Assembly: GCF_042453785.1 (NCBI RefSeq)
Contig: NC_091673.1
Span: 7,647,001-7,711,000, forward strand
DNA from: Malus domestica
Taxonomy: Eukaryota; Streptophyta; Magnoliopsida; Rosales; Rosaceae
Direction: 5' to 3'
DNA: 64,000 nt
The translations under genes were made by a program, and so were the position numbers. The notes beneath the pieces are model-generated. The model did not search any database, was not told where the DNA came from, and was given only the letters and a program-made list of their open reading frames with translations. Shown here one piece after another: positions 1 to 10,953 of the stretch (positions within the stretch are counted from its first letter, which is position 1; the number at the start of each line of letters is the position of its first letter).

Positions 1-105
1 GATTTCCATCCTCACCAGTCTTATTTTAGTAAAAGGAGTAAGGGACACTACCGCGATAACTAAGGGTATCGCCACGATAATCCCTGACCCCAGGTAGTCA
101 ACACA

Positions 106-1374
106 ATGGGTCAAGCATATGTCAGGACAACCCCTACCCCGAGGTATGAGGCATACACACATTTGAACACCACATGCATGGCCATTTACCCCAGCATAGC
201 ACACCTGATACCGAACCCAAAGCCGAGGCACCCGGATTACAAGTCCACGAAGAACATGGGCACGTTTTGCTGCTACCATGAGTATAACGGCCATGATGGC
301 GAGAAGTGTATCACCCTTCGTGATCATATTGAAGCTTTGGCACGTGAAGGCAAAATTGATCAATTCCTCCTTCACCCTTCAAGGGGTAACCGTAACCAAC
401 ACCAGGTGAATGTGATATATTCCATAAGTGGTGGAACACCCATATCTAAATCTTCCAACAGGGCTATGAAAAATAGTGAACGAGCTTTAAGGTCTGGCCA
501 CCAAGTGTTTCACGTGGAAGACATCAGGGGAGGTAAGTATCAAAAGCCTAATTGGGATCCAATATGTTTCTACCCTGAGGAAGAAAGAGGTATCATCTAC
601 CCTCACAACGACCTATTGATTGTGGAAGCTCACATAGCCAACTTTGAAGTACGACGAATCCTGATAGACACGGGGGCTTCGGTCAATATCATGTTTGATG
701 AAGCTTTCAGAGCACTTAATGTAGCTGAACACTTGCTCGATCGCTCGATTTCCCCTCTGATAAGCTCATCCAGTGATATCATGCAACCTTTGGGGAGCAT
801 ACACTCACCTTTCACCATTAGTACATGCCCTTACACAGCTACCATTACCACTAACTTCCTGGTGATTGATTGCTCAACGGCATTCAATGTCATATTCGGA
901 CGCACATGCATCAAAAATCTCAAGGCCATGGTATCCACACATATGTTGTTGATGAAATTTCTAACCCCCTATGGCAATGGTTACATCAGAGGAGATCAAC
1001 TTAGTGCACGATCATATTACAACACTTCGGTCAAGCAACAGCACCCGCATGTGCTTAAGGAAACCTTTTCTATACATGACCAAGTCATAAAGACCAGCTC
1101 AGACGAAGCCAACTTGGATTTTCACGGTGGCAACAGTCAACCCGATGATCCTCGAGATGACTTTTTCACCCAGCAAACACAACCCGCTAAAGAGTTAGAG
1201 AAGGTCTCTATCTCAAAAGATTATCCGGATCGCATGGTGAAGATTGGCACCACCTTGTCACCACTCATTCGGTTGGCATTGATCTCTTTTTTTTGCAAGA
1301 GAACACTGAGGTCTTCACCTGGTCATACGAAGACATGCCAGGTATCTTTCTCGATATCATCTGTCATCGCTTAA
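106..1374 (+). pseudogene. Tat gag C-terminus and aspartic protease
   Basis: This 422-codon open stretch begins inside gag. A Cys/His segment near residues 54-68 (reading ..FCCYHEYNGHDGEKC..) is the knuckle-like end typical of Tat gag. The aspartic protease signature LIDTGASVNIMFDEAF lies near 660-710 and contains the expected DTGA active site. The C-terminal 30 residues run past a probable frameshift near 1290, since the following reading frame begins at 1293 and overlaps it. It is a remnant of a polyprotein, not a host gene. The ATG at 106 is only the first in the open frame; the true gag start is outside the window. Confidence 0.85.
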
Positions 1375-2690
1375 GTATTGACCCCAAGACCAAGCCAGTG
1401 AGACAGAAGCGAAGATCTTATGACGCTAAATGGTACGAGGCAATGAAGGCAGAAGTTGAAAAACTCAAAGGCATAGGCTTCATCCGCGAAGTCAACTATC
1501 CAACGTGGGTAGCAAATGTTGTTCTTATTAAGAAGAATACAACCAAGGAAAGTCTCTTCCTTCAAAAGGTCTTGTGGAGAACGTGTGTCGATTACACCGA
1601 CCTAAACAAAGGATGCCCGAATGATAACATTCCTCTTCCTCTTATAGACAGACTTATAGACTTTAAGGCAGGGTGTGAACTTTTAAGCTTCATGGATGCT
1701 TACTCAGGATACAACCAAATCCTCATGAACCCTCCGGACCAAGAACACACAGCCTTCACTACTGACAGGGGACTATATTGCTATAAAGTCATGCCCTTCG
1801 GCGTAAAGAATGCAGGAGCAACTTATCAGAGACTGGTCAATTCAATGTTCGCCGAACAGATTAGGAAGAGCATGGAAGTTTACGTTGATGCTATGCTAGT
1901 CAAGAGCAAACATGTTAACCAACACATCACCAACCTATCTGAAACTTTCACCATTCTGAAGAGGTATCAAATGAGGTTGGACCCCAACAAATGTGCTTTC
2001 GGCAAGGCTCTGGTAAATTCTTAGGCTTCATGATAAGCCAACGAGGCATTGAGGCTAATCCTGAGAAGATCAAAGCAATCATCGACATGAAGGAACCGGT
2101 AATTTCAAAAGACATCCAAAGCCTTAATGGCAAGGTGGCAGCCTTAACTAGGTTCATCTTCAAAGCCATAGACAGATGTGCTCATTTCTTTAAAGCACTT
2201 AAGGGAAGTAAAAAGTACATTACTTGGACTGATGAATGTGCTGAGGCATTCAAGAACCTCAAAAGACTACATGAGTAAAGCCCTTCTGCTCTCCAAACCT
2301 GAGGTTGGTGACACTCTCATTATCTATTTGTCAGTATCGGCTTCAGCAGTAAGTTCCGTTCTTATTCGAAATGATGGTAATGTCGAACGGCATGTCTACT
2401 ACGCTAGCAAGGCCTTACAAGATGCAGAGACACGATACTCCAACATTAAGAAATTGGCTCTAGCATTGGTCATGTCTGCTCGAAAACTTCGTCCTTACTT
2501 CCAAGCACACTCCATCATCGTGTTTACCAATCATCCTCTTCGACAGATACTCCAAAGTCCTGACACTTCCGGGTGAATGATCAAATGGGCGATAGCATTG
2601 GGTGAGTTTGACATCTCCTACCAACCAAAACTAGCTGAGAATGGCCAATCAGTGGCAGACTTCATCGCCGACTTCACATATCCTGTTGAC
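1293..2690 (+). pseudogene. Tat reverse transcriptase and RNase H, disabled
   Basis: The RT fingers and palm are recognisable by VDYTDLNKGCPND (about 1588-1626), MDAYSGYNQI (about 1693-1722) and PFGVKNAGATYQ (about 1795-1830). The catalytic box, normally YVDD, reads YVDA near 1880-1891, so the second metal-binding aspartate is lost. A frameshift near 2010 moves the thumb (KFLGFMISQRG) to the frame opened at 1991, and another near 2270 moves the RNase H (2280-2576) to a third frame. RNase H then stops at a TGA around 2574-2576 where family members continue. The product cannot be full length or active. Confidence 0.9.
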
Positions 2691-2699
2691 ATTGTTTTT

Positions 2700-3237
2700 A
2701 TGCCTAAAGAAGTGGTTTCATTACCCTCGGAAGCTTAGAAAATAGAACCAACAGCCCCAGCATGGAGTCTATATGTTGATGGCTCGTCCAACCAACAGGG
2801 TTATGGAGCAAGACCAGTCCTTACGACCCCCTGACAAACTGGCGATGGAGTATGCTCTTCGTTTTAAATTCAAGGCGTCGAACAAAGAGGCCGAATATGA
2901 AGCCCTCCTAGCAGGCTTACATTTGGCCAAACACCTTGGGGTTAAACGAATTGATATCTTCAGTGACTCCCAATTGGTGGTTAACCAAGTCATCAACAAC
3001 TTTGACGCTAAGGATAGCTCCATGGCAGCATATCTGGCACAAACACAATTGTTGCTCAAGCAATTCCACTACCAGATCACCCAAATTCCTCGAGTGGCAA
3101 ATAGTCATGCAGATGCTTTGGCTCGCCTTGCCTCAGCGGTGGAAGACAAGATTGGGAGAAATATTCAAGTCGAATTGTTGGCAGTACCAAGCACAATAGC
3201 TGCAGAAGTGTGCAACTTACAACAAGGGGATAATTAG
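2700..3237 (+). pseudogene. Archaic (second) RNase H domain of the Tat element
   Basis: The segment starts with LYVDGSSNQQGYGA just after 2768 and continues with the acidic-residue motif EAEYEALLAGL (about 2890) and the SDSQLVVNQV strand (about 2962). These are features of the archaic-type RNase H that Tat elements acquired in addition to the retroviral one. A TAG codon at 3235-3237 interrupts what should be continuous coding into the integrase zinc region. The stop is explicable as TGG to TAG, a C-to-T change on the opposite strand of the kind common in methylated transposons. Confidence 0.8.
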
Positions 3238-4470
3238 ATTACCCCAATTTATAGATTCCTTACTCATGGCACCCTTTTAAATGACAAAGTCCAAGCTAAG
3301 CAGATTCGATACAAGGCTACCCATTACTTAATTATTAATGACCAACTCCACAAGCGGGGTTTTAACCTACCATACCTAAGATGCCTTACGCCCGCAGAGG
3401 CAGAAACTGTCATTCAGGAAATACATGAAGGAGTTTGCGGAGATCATGCTGGATCTCGATCCCTAGCACACAAGACTTTTCGCCAAGGATATTACTGGCC
3501 AACACTCCACCAAGATGCCATCAGAATATCCCACTCATGTGATGAGTGTCAACGCTACGCAACTATTCCTCACTCCCCTCCCGAGCTGCTCAGTTCTATG
3601 ATCAGCCCTTGGCCCTTCGCCCAATGGGGACTTGATTTGATTGACCCAATGCCTGCAGGGAAAGGTAAGGTTCACTATGCAATTGTTGCAGTCGATTACT
3701 TCATAAAGTGGGCCAAAGTAGAATCATTGGCAACCATTACTGAGGCAAAAATAGAAGACTTCTTATGGAAGAACATCATTTGCAGATTCGGCATTCCCAA
3801 TGCGATAGTCACTGATAACGGGCGACAGTTCGACAACAATAAGTTCAGGATGTTCTGCTCTAAGTTCAACATCAACTTATGTTTTGCCTCCCCAGCTCAT
3901 CCCCAGTCTAATGGACAAGTTGAAGCCATCAATAAAATAATCAAGCGAACTTTGAAAACCAGCTTGGACAAGGCTAAAGGTTGTTGGCCAGAATTTGTAC
4001 CCCAAGTTCTTTGGTCATACTGCACTTCGTATCAGACATTAACAGGAGAAACCCCATTCTCACTTGCCTTTGGTACAGAGGCAGTTGTCCCAGTTGAGCT
4101 TGAGCAAGCAACGTTCCGAGTCCAGAACTACGTGCAAAGAAAAAATGACAAACAACTTACCCTCAACTTAAATCTAGTCGAGGAACACATAAACCAAGCT
4201 CACTTGAGGAATGTCGCCTACAAGCAGCGCATCTCCAACTACTATGACTCAAGGATCAAACCTCGTTCTTTCAAAGTGGGGGACTGGGTATTGAAAAAAA
4301 GATTACTCTGCAACAGAGTCCCGAGTGTAGGAACACTTAGTCCAAACTGGGATGAACCGTTTGAAGTTGTTGGCATCAGTCGCCCTGGCTCCTACAAGCT
4401 TAGAAGCTCTAATGGCAAGATCTTTGGCCATCCATGGAATGCTGATCACTTGAAGTACTATTACAAGTAA
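3238..4470 (+). pseudogene. Tat integrase
   Basis: From 3238 the frame stays open to the stop after 4470. An HHCC zinc-binding region is visible near 3420-3560 (EIHEGVCGDHAG ... CDECQRY). The catalytic core follows: first aspartate in WGLDLIDPMP (about 3625), second in VTDNGRQFD (about 3810), and glutamate in QSNGQVEAI (about 3905-3935). A C-terminal domain ends in GHPWNADHLKYYYK, typical of Tat integrases; there is no chromodomain. The longest ATG-initiated stretch begins at 3598. This is the best-preserved domain of the element, but it is not separately expressed in a functional element. Confidence 0.88.
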
Positions 4471-4773
4471 ACTCACATTGTACAAGTGTTAGGCTTCAGC
4501 CATTCAACATCATATGTAACGAAGACTATTTGGCATGAATTCAATAAAGAGGTGATTTAGACAACTCGGTCATAATCCTCTTACATTCCTAGCAATGAAA
4601 CACTAGGGTTTAAAGCTTCAACATGAATGCTTCCAACATGAAACAAAGTCTAAGTATATGTCAACAAGACTATACAAATAAACGAACAGCTTCACAGTAT
4701 ACGTTCAATCATACATTCCAACAAATTCATACATAAGCCAACTGTGCTTTGAAAGGGTTCAACATACTTTGTG

Positions 4774-5000
4774 TTATTCGACACTTGCTACAATGTGCTT
4801 AGACACATTGCTCTTATTCTTACCAACTAGGTGATGAAATGTGAAGAATGAACTCATCTTCATGCCTCCAACCAGGTGATGAAATGTACAACCCGTACTC
4901 TCCTCGTTCCACCAACCAGGTGATGAAATGTGATGAAAGGTGATGAAAGAACTCACATTCGTACCACCAACCAAATGATGAAAGGAACTCACCATTCATT
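4774..5000. repeat. Short tandem repeats with CCAACCAGGTGATGAAATG core
   Basis: Four to five imperfect copies of a unit containing the core CCAACCAGGTGATGAAATG occur in the spacer after the integrase. The reverse complement of this array, plus about 270 bp of its left flank, recurs at 10080-10800. That recurrence is the evidence for an oppositely oriented related element. Confidence 0.8.
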
Positions 5001-5239
5001 CCACCTACCAGAAGACAAGTGGTACAACTTGTACATGTAAACTCATAGCATTTACAAATAGTAAAAAACCCTCAAGCTTGACAACTCAACTAAGGGAGCA
5101 CTTATGCCCAGCAAGAGTTATAGTCACCAACAAAGTCTTATTGCAAGCCAACAACAATTTCAGTTCATGGCATACGAAGATCAAGCTATTCAGCCCTCTT
5201 TCATCTGCTTCAAACATTTCCCCTCTGTAACAATGCAAA

Positions 5240-5760
5240 CACTACAACTCGTAGAAAGCTTCACACACTCTTGATCAGGACAGTGTGAAGCTAAACCAAT
5301 TTATGGTGCCAACAAGAGCTTCATCAAATGAGTTCAACCACAATTCTCAAAAGCTTCACACACTCTTGATCAAGACAGTGTGAAGCAAAACCAATTTATG
5401 GTACTAACAAGAGCTTCATGAATGGAGGGCAACCCTAATTCTCAAAAGCTTCATACACTCTTGATCAAGACAGTATGAAGCAAAACCAATTTATGGTGCC
5501 AAAAAGAGTTTCATCAAAGGAGTTCAACCACAATTCTCAAAAGCTTCACACACTCTTGATCAAGACAGTGTGAAGCAAAACCAATTTATGATGCCAACAA
5601 GAGCTTCATCAATGGAGGGCAACCACAATTCTCAAAAGCTTCACACACTCTTAATCAAGACAGTGTGAAGCAAAACCAATTTATGGTGCCAACAAAAGCT
5701 TCATCAATAGAGGGCTCAAAAGCTTCACACTATCGTGATCAAGATAGTGTGAAGCAAAAT
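5240..5760. repeat. About 95-bp tandem repeats with internal inverted repeat
   Basis: Six copies of a unit of roughly 90-97 bp start with GCTTCACACACTCTTGATCA and continue through CAAAACCAATTTATGGTGCC and a CTTCATCAA stretch. Each unit carries an inverted repeat (CTTCACAC and GTGTGAAG arms around TTGATCAA) able to form a hairpin. The last unit near 5723 is shortened. The array lies in the non-coding post-integrase spacer of the Tat element. ORFs across it are by-products of the repeat. Confidence 0.85.
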
Positions 5761-5769
5761 CAATTCATG

Positions 5770-6425
5770 GTACCCAATAAAAGCTTCAACTCCAAAGCTT
5801 CACCTACAAAGCTTCAACTCCAAAGCTTCACCTACAAAAGCTTCAACATAAAAGCTTCACCCATAAAAGCTTCACCAACAAAAGCTTCATCAATGGAGGA
5901 CAACTACAAATTCTCAAAAGCTTCACACTATCTTGATCAAGATAGTGTGAAGCAAATCAATTTATGGTACCCTTCAAAAGCTTCAACTCCAAAGCTTCAA
6001 CAGAAAAGCTTCACCCACAAAAGCTTCAACACAAAAGCTTCAACTCCAAAGCTTCACCTACAAAAGCTTGACCCACAAAAGCTTAACCTACAAAAGCTTG
6101 ACCCACAAAAGCTTGACCCATAAAAGCTTGACTCAGAAAAGCTTGACCCACAAAAGCTTGACCCACAAAAGCTTAACCTACAAAAGCTTTACCCACAAAA
6201 GCTTCACCCACAAAAGCTTCACTGACAAAATCTTGACCCACAAAAACTTCACCCATAAAAGCTTCACCTATAAAGCTTTAACACAAAAGCTTCACCTACA
6301 AAAGCTTCACACTATCTTGATCAAGATAGTGTGAAGCAAAATCAATTCATGATGCTCAACAAAGCTTTAACCTCAAAGCTTCACCTACAAAACTTTAACA
6401 CCAAAGCTTCACCTACAAAGCTTTA
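5770..6425. repeat. HindIII-rich minisatellite (AAAGCTT units) with two 34-bp perfect palindromes
   Basis: More than 30 copies of a 15-18-bp unit of the form CACCTACAAAAGCTT or GACCCACAAAAGCTT run head to tail, almost every one with an AAGCTT site. Within and at the end of the array, 5920-5953 and 6304-6337 are identical 34-bp perfect palindromes with arms GCTTCACACTATCTTGA and its complement. The predicted lysine/serine-rich peptides here are translations of the repeat and should not be called proteins. Confidence 0.88.
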
Positions 6426-6956
6426 AAAAATATATATATATATATATTTTTTTTTTCGGAAATTCAAAAATTCAAAAATTCAAAAAAACAAAAATTCAAA
6501 AAAAAAAAATTGCCTAGGCCTCATCTTCTTTGGGCCTAACAACTTTCATAACAAATATATATGAAGAAGGAGTTTTGGGCTACCACTTAAAAAGGAAATG
6601 CCTTATTCGTCAACTTTCTCGACTGGAAACTTGGGGAACTCCTACCATATGCTACTGCACCTTGATACTCGGAAGTCTCACGACCACTCAATGACTCGGA
6701 TTTTTCAAGTCTCCAAACGAGAAGTTTTCCACACTCAGGAAATTAAGGGAGCACTACCTCAACCTACATGCTTCACTCAGAAAGCTTCAACATACAAGCT
6801 TTAACAAAAGGAAAAATTTAAAGAACTTAATGAAGAAGGCCTTGGTGTATTTAACACAATACGTTGAAATGAAGCAAAGTTTTTTTATTGATATCTCCAA
6901 TAAGTTACAAATATGTACATATACATGAATCAAAATAAACAAACACGAGCAAGTTT
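6426..6956. other. Post-pol spacer of the Tat element
   Basis: The stretch holds an (AT)n/poly-T tract at 6427-6460, A-rich sequence to 6510, and then unique-looking DNA. A purine-rich AACTTGGGGAACT at about 6628-6641 resembles the polypurine tracts of this family. A diverged copy of that segment lies at about 9970-10010 in the same orientation. I see no gene here. Confidence 0.5.
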
Positions 6957-7505
6957 TCACAAAGGTTGCTCAGAATAAGTCTCAGTAGTCGGCAGAGCCC
7001 CAGAAAAAGAAGGCCCCAGAAGGTGATTATTCGGAGCCTCAGTACTAGGCAGAACCCCAGAAGGAGGAGGCACCGAATGTTGATCATTTGGAGCTTCATT
7101 ACGCAGTACAGCCCTAGAAGACGAAGGCAATAAATGCCTTTGGAACAAACCCACGAACCTCTGATGATCAAGTAAAATCTGACCATCAGATTCCTGCAGC
7201 TGGTCGAGCTTCCTTTTCATGTTTGTAACATAGTCATGTGCCAGCCTGTGCAACTGTTTATTCTCATGCTTGAGCCCTCTGATCTCCTGTTTGAGACTTA
7301 TCACTTTAACCGCCAATGATTCAACTTGGCGGGTTCTAGCAAATAGACGTTGGACCATATTAGACACAGAACCTGCACACTGAACATTGAGAGCCAGAGA
7401 ATCCTTAACAGCCAACTCATCAGACCATTTGGAAAGTAGTTTGTTATCTTTAGGAGTGAGAAGGTTTCTGGCCACCACCGCAGCGGTCATATCATTTTTC
7501 ATCAC
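6957..7505 (-). CDS. Transposon-associated coiled-coil ORF, copy 1
   Basis: The 182-codon minus-strand ORF begins MMKNDMTAAVVARNLLTP. Its middle part (about residues 55-115) is a long heptad-like helix rich in Leu, Lys, Glu and Gln (RTRQVESLAVKVISLKQEI and onward), so a coiled coil is likely. The C-terminal 60 residues contain three degenerate repeats of an NEAPN..S.LPS type. Plant Tat elements often carry an extra ORF in antisense between integrase and the 3' LTR, and this would fit the plus-strand element. Alternatively it is the sense ORF of the minus-oriented element entering from the right. Its function is unknown. Confidence 0.5.
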   Translation of the reverse strand: MMKNDMTAAVVARNLLTPKDNKLLSKWSDELAVKDSLALNVQCAGSVSNMVQRLFARTRQVESLAVKVISLKQEIRGLKHENKQLHRLAHDYVTNMKRKLDQLQESDGQILLDHQRFVGLFQRHLLPSSSRAVLRNEAPNDQHSVPPPSGVLPSTEAPNNHLLGPSFSGALPTTETYSEQPL

Positions 7506-7588
7506 AGAGTCCCCAATGGTAAGAGGACCAGTAAAATCTGACCATCAGATTCCTGCAGTTGGTCGAGCTTCCTCTTCATGTTTGTAAC

Positions 7589-8023
7589 CTAGTCATGTGC
7601 CAGCCTGTGCAACTGTTTATTCTCATGCTTGAGCCCTCTGATATTCTGTTTGAGACTTATCACTTTAGCCGTCAATGATTCAACTTGGCGGGTTCTAGCA
7701 AATAGGCGTTTGGCCATATTAGACACAGAACCTACACACTGAACATTGAGAGCCAAAGAATCCTTAACAGCCAACTCATTAGACTGTTTGGAAAGTAGTC
7801 TGTTATCTTTAGGAGTAAGAAGGTTCCTGGCCACCACCGCAGCGGTCATATCATTTTTCATCATAGAGTCCCCAACGGTAAGAGAACCAGTAGGGGATAA
7901 GAAGGATGAGTGCCATATGTTGTCTTGAGAAGGCATGGCTGCCTTTTCACGAAAGTTCAAGTTAAAACGACTGTCGGATAGGCCAGACATTCTCAGAAAT
8001 GATGAAGGAGAAATGAGGTGCAA
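7589..8023 (-). pseudogene. Transposon-associated coiled-coil ORF, truncated copy 2
   Basis: This is a second copy of the 6957-7505 ORF. Nearly the same protein from MMKNDMTAAVVARNLLTP to HENKQLHRLAHD is preceded by about 50 extra N-terminal residues (starting MHLISPSSFLRMSG), and the frame closes at a stop just after the coiled-coil helix. The DNA of 7200-7510 and 7540-7870 aligns head to tail with few differences, showing a tandem duplication of about 335 bp. Copy 1 probably lost its N-terminus, and copy 2 its C-terminus, through this duplication. Confidence 0.6.
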
Positions 8024-8039
8024 TAAATCTCTGAAGTAA

Positions 8040-9260
8040 GGGGAAAATTCCTACAAGCAATAACTCTCTGAATGTACTTCTTCCACACAATTGGTGCCCT
8101 TACAAAAGAAAGGGCAACATGGTTGTTGGTTCAAAAATCGAAGAGGCACCACTCTCTGGATTTCGAAGAGGCACCACTTTCCACATGCAACATCAGCTAC
8201 TCGGGTACCACAGATAACTTTGCCAAAGATCTCTGACAAAATTTAGACACATAAATTTTAAAGGTCCAGCTACCCTACTATTACCTACAAGGGTAAAGGA
8301 ACAACGCCACTGCTTGATAACTAGAAAGTCCCAATGTGTGTCAACCTCCGTGCTCCGTGGCAAGGCAGATTGGCAAAAATGCCCAACCTTTACTCACATT
8401 CGAGAAAACACTCCCAACAAGATTGCTTGCTAAAAAATCGAAGAGGCACTGCTCTCAGACTCCCAACAAGATTGCTTTCTCAAAAATCGAAGAGGCACCG
8501 TTCTTTGAATCTCGAGAGCCAGATCCCCGACAAGATTGCTTGTTCGAAAACCAAAGAGGCACCGCTCTTCGAACTTCGAGAGCCAGATTTCCTTGGATAA
8601 AGCTTGTCTGCAATCTTCACACAGAATATCAGCTTTCCAGATACCACATACCACTTTTCAAAGCGCTCTGACAAAGTTAAAACATGTGAAGCTTGCAGCT
8701 CCCACTACATTGCTATGACCAAGAAGGGTAAAGGAATAGCATTATTACTTGCTCAAAAATTGAAAAGGCACCGCTCTCCGAATCTCGAGAGCCAGACTCC
8801 CAACATGATTACTTTCTAAAAAATTGAAGAGGCACCGCTCTCCGAATCTCAAGAGCCAGACTCCCAACAAGATTGCTTTCTCAAAATTCGAACACCGTTC
8901 TTCGAATCTCGAGAGTCAGATTCCCGACAAGATTGCTTGTTCGAAAACCGAAGAGGCATCACTCTTCGAACTTCGAGAGCCAGATTTCCTTTAATAAAGC
9001 TTGTCTGCAATCTTCACACGCAACATCAGCTTTCCAAATACCACACACCACTTTTTCAAAGTGCTCTAACAAAGTTAAAACACGTGAAGCTTGCAGCTCT
9101 CACTACATTGCTATGACCAAGAAGGGTAAAGGAATAGCATTACTACTTGTTGTTAAGGAGACTCCTATATATGTCGACCTCCATCCTCCACGGACAGGCA
9201 GACCTGCAAAAATGCTTAACCTCTCGAAATACTCAACTTTCTTCCCCCCCCAATAATACA
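8040..9260. repeat. GAAGAGGCACCGCTCTTCGAA tandem repeat region
   Basis: Repeats of about 45-60 bp centre on AATCGAAGAGGCACCGCTCT, CGAATCTCGAGAGCCAGA and CCCAACAAGATTGCTT. They form two larger units of about 370-400 bp (8400-8745 and 8760-9145), each ending in a segment with GTGAAGCTTGCAGCTCCCAC and ATTGCTATGACCAAGAAGGG. Short ORFs on both strands here are repeat translations. The region belongs to the Tat post-pol spacer. Confidence 0.75.
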
Positions 9261-10079
9261 TATGCAAACCAGCCACACAAAAGCAAGAGTATCTCATATC
9301 ATCAGGGTTAAAAGCAAGAGTATCCCATATCATGCTTTTTCCCTGTCTTTTCCTTTGCCCTTGTTCTTACCTGCAAGACAAGGAGAAAGAAAGCAATCAG
9401 TCAGCACTTGGAATCAAGCTTCCAGTCAGGAACTGACTGCCTGGAACCCCTTGCCTGATTACTTACCTAGCATTGCTCTCGAGTACTCATCTTCAACATC
9501 TTATGCTTCCAGAAAAGATACCACATCTGCCTGAGGAACAGATAGGGCAAGTGAGAAGGATACAAGGAAGCATGTGGAGATAAGCGCAACAGAACATGTG
9601 CCGATTCATCTATTACTTCGTCAACAGAAAAAGTATCCCATATCATTAAGGTCAAACACACTCTTGATTTGATGGACTTGTTTTAATCCTCAAATTCTTG
9701 AGTCAGCCTTATACTTTGGACGAAACCAGAAAACCCTCCAGCCTAGTTCAAGAATAAGTTTGTGGAAAGTTACTTCTTCAAAAGCAAAAGTATCTCATAT
9801 CATCTCTTCTCTATTTGCTTCTCCTTATCCTTGTTGTTGTTTACGACATAAGAAGAAGGAGAACAATCAACCGGAAGCCGAAGTCGAACCTCCGATCCAG
9901 GTTGCTTGCTTGGAAGTTTGATTACTTACCTTGTCTGTTACCTCTTTCGGCAAATCTCCTAGCTCGGCGACTTGGGGGACTCTTACTATAGGGTTTTGTA
10001 TCGCACTAAACCAAGCCTGAAACTACAAGTAAACTTCAAGTGAAATTGATACATTACCTTGTGCATCTTCATCGGTTAA
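9261..10079. other. Tat spacer with diverged direct duplication
   Basis: Two diverged copies of about 270 bp lie at 9262-9530 and 9770-10000. Both start with AAAAGCAAGAGTATCTCATATC-like sequence and end in a GATTACTTACCT segment. The second continues into a purine-rich GCGACTTGGGGGACTC motif (about 9968-9983) resembling a polypurine tract. There is no coding evidence. Confidence 0.5.
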
Positions 10080-10953
10080 AGATAATAAGAGTGGCAAGTT
10101 GCCAAATAATATTAGAGTACGGGTTGTACATTTCATCACCTAGTTTGTGGCATGAAAGAAAGTACGGGTTGTACATTTCATCACCTGGTTGGTAGCATAA
10201 AGATGAGTTCCTTCTTCACCTGGTTGGTGATAACAGTGCAAGTTGCCAAATAATATTAGAGTACGGGTTGTACATTTCATCACCTGGTTGGTGGCACAAA
10301 GCTAAGTTCCTTCTTCACCTGGTTGGTGATAAAAGTGGCAAGTTGCCAAATAATATTAGAATACGGGTTGTACATTTCATCACCTGGTTGGTGGCACGAA
10401 GGTGAGTTCCTTCATCACCTAGTTGGTGAGAATAAGGGCAAGGTGCCAAAGCACATTGTAGAAAGTGTTGAATGACACAAAGTATGTTGAACCCTTTCGA
10501 AGCACAGTTGGCTTATGTATGAATGTGTTGGAATGTATGATGTTTATGTATGAATGTGTTGGAATGTATGATGTTTATGTTGATTGATAGGAGTGATGCT
10601 TATGAATGTTTTGCTATGCATGAGGAAATCCATGCTTTTGATATGTGAACCATGTTAGTTATAACACATATTATCACTTATTTTGTGTCAAAGTACGCAT
10701 GTTGGAGCTCTGAGTTGGAGTATAGAGGTAGGTCAGTGTAGACCAGTGTAGACCAAGTGTTCCAATGCTAGGAATGCAAAAGACTCAGAAAAAGTTGTCT
10801 GGATTCTTTCTTCTTTAAATGTTTGTCGAATGGCTTATGTGACAAAAGATTTCAAGTGGTTGAGGGTCAAAACATTTGTAATGTGTATGCCTTCTTATAA
10901 TAGCATTTCCTTCAATACCTAGTCCACCACTTTGAAGAGTGAAGCTTGGCCCC
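10080..10953 (-). mobile_element. Inverted copy of the Tat post-integrase region
   Basis: Three to four tandem units of about 115 bp (GAGTACGGGTTGTACATTTC, then ATCACCTGGTTGGTGGCA) occupy 10080-10440. Read on the minus strand, 10440-10850 aligns in order with 4800-4500. For example, the complement of 10455-10550 matches 4710-4800 almost base for base, and that of 10760-10850 matches 4520-4610. This sequence therefore belongs to a minus-oriented relative of the first element, probably the one whose gag and LTR lie at 13.1-14.95 kb. Confidence 0.75.

Larger units (their letters stand above)
1..4473 (+). mobile_element. Decayed Ty3/gypsy (Tat-lineage) retrotransposon, coding part
   Basis: Consecutive plus-strand fragments give the order gag C-terminus, aspartic protease, reverse transcriptase, RNase H, a second RNase H and integrase, which is the Ty3/gypsy order. 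Two separate RNase H domains (about 2280-2690 and 2760-3130) are a hallmark of the plant Tat/Ogre group. The frame is broken by in-frame stops near 2576, 2738 and 3235 and by a shift near 2010. The 5' LTR and the start of gag lie left of the window. The element continues into a repeat-rich post-integrase region whose right border I cannot place, because an inverted relative meets it before 10.95 kb. Confidence 0.92.

Noticed and set aside
5240-5760. Regular repeats with spacers resembling a CRISPR array
   Set aside because: The whole unit including the spacer is repeated, the setting is a plant retrotransposon, and no cas-like genes exist. It is a minisatellite.
8400-9150. Alternating repeat pattern and ORFs on both strands suggesting small genes
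   Set aside because: The ORFs are translations of GAAGAGGCACC tandem repeats in all frames, and none has motifs or independent codon structure.
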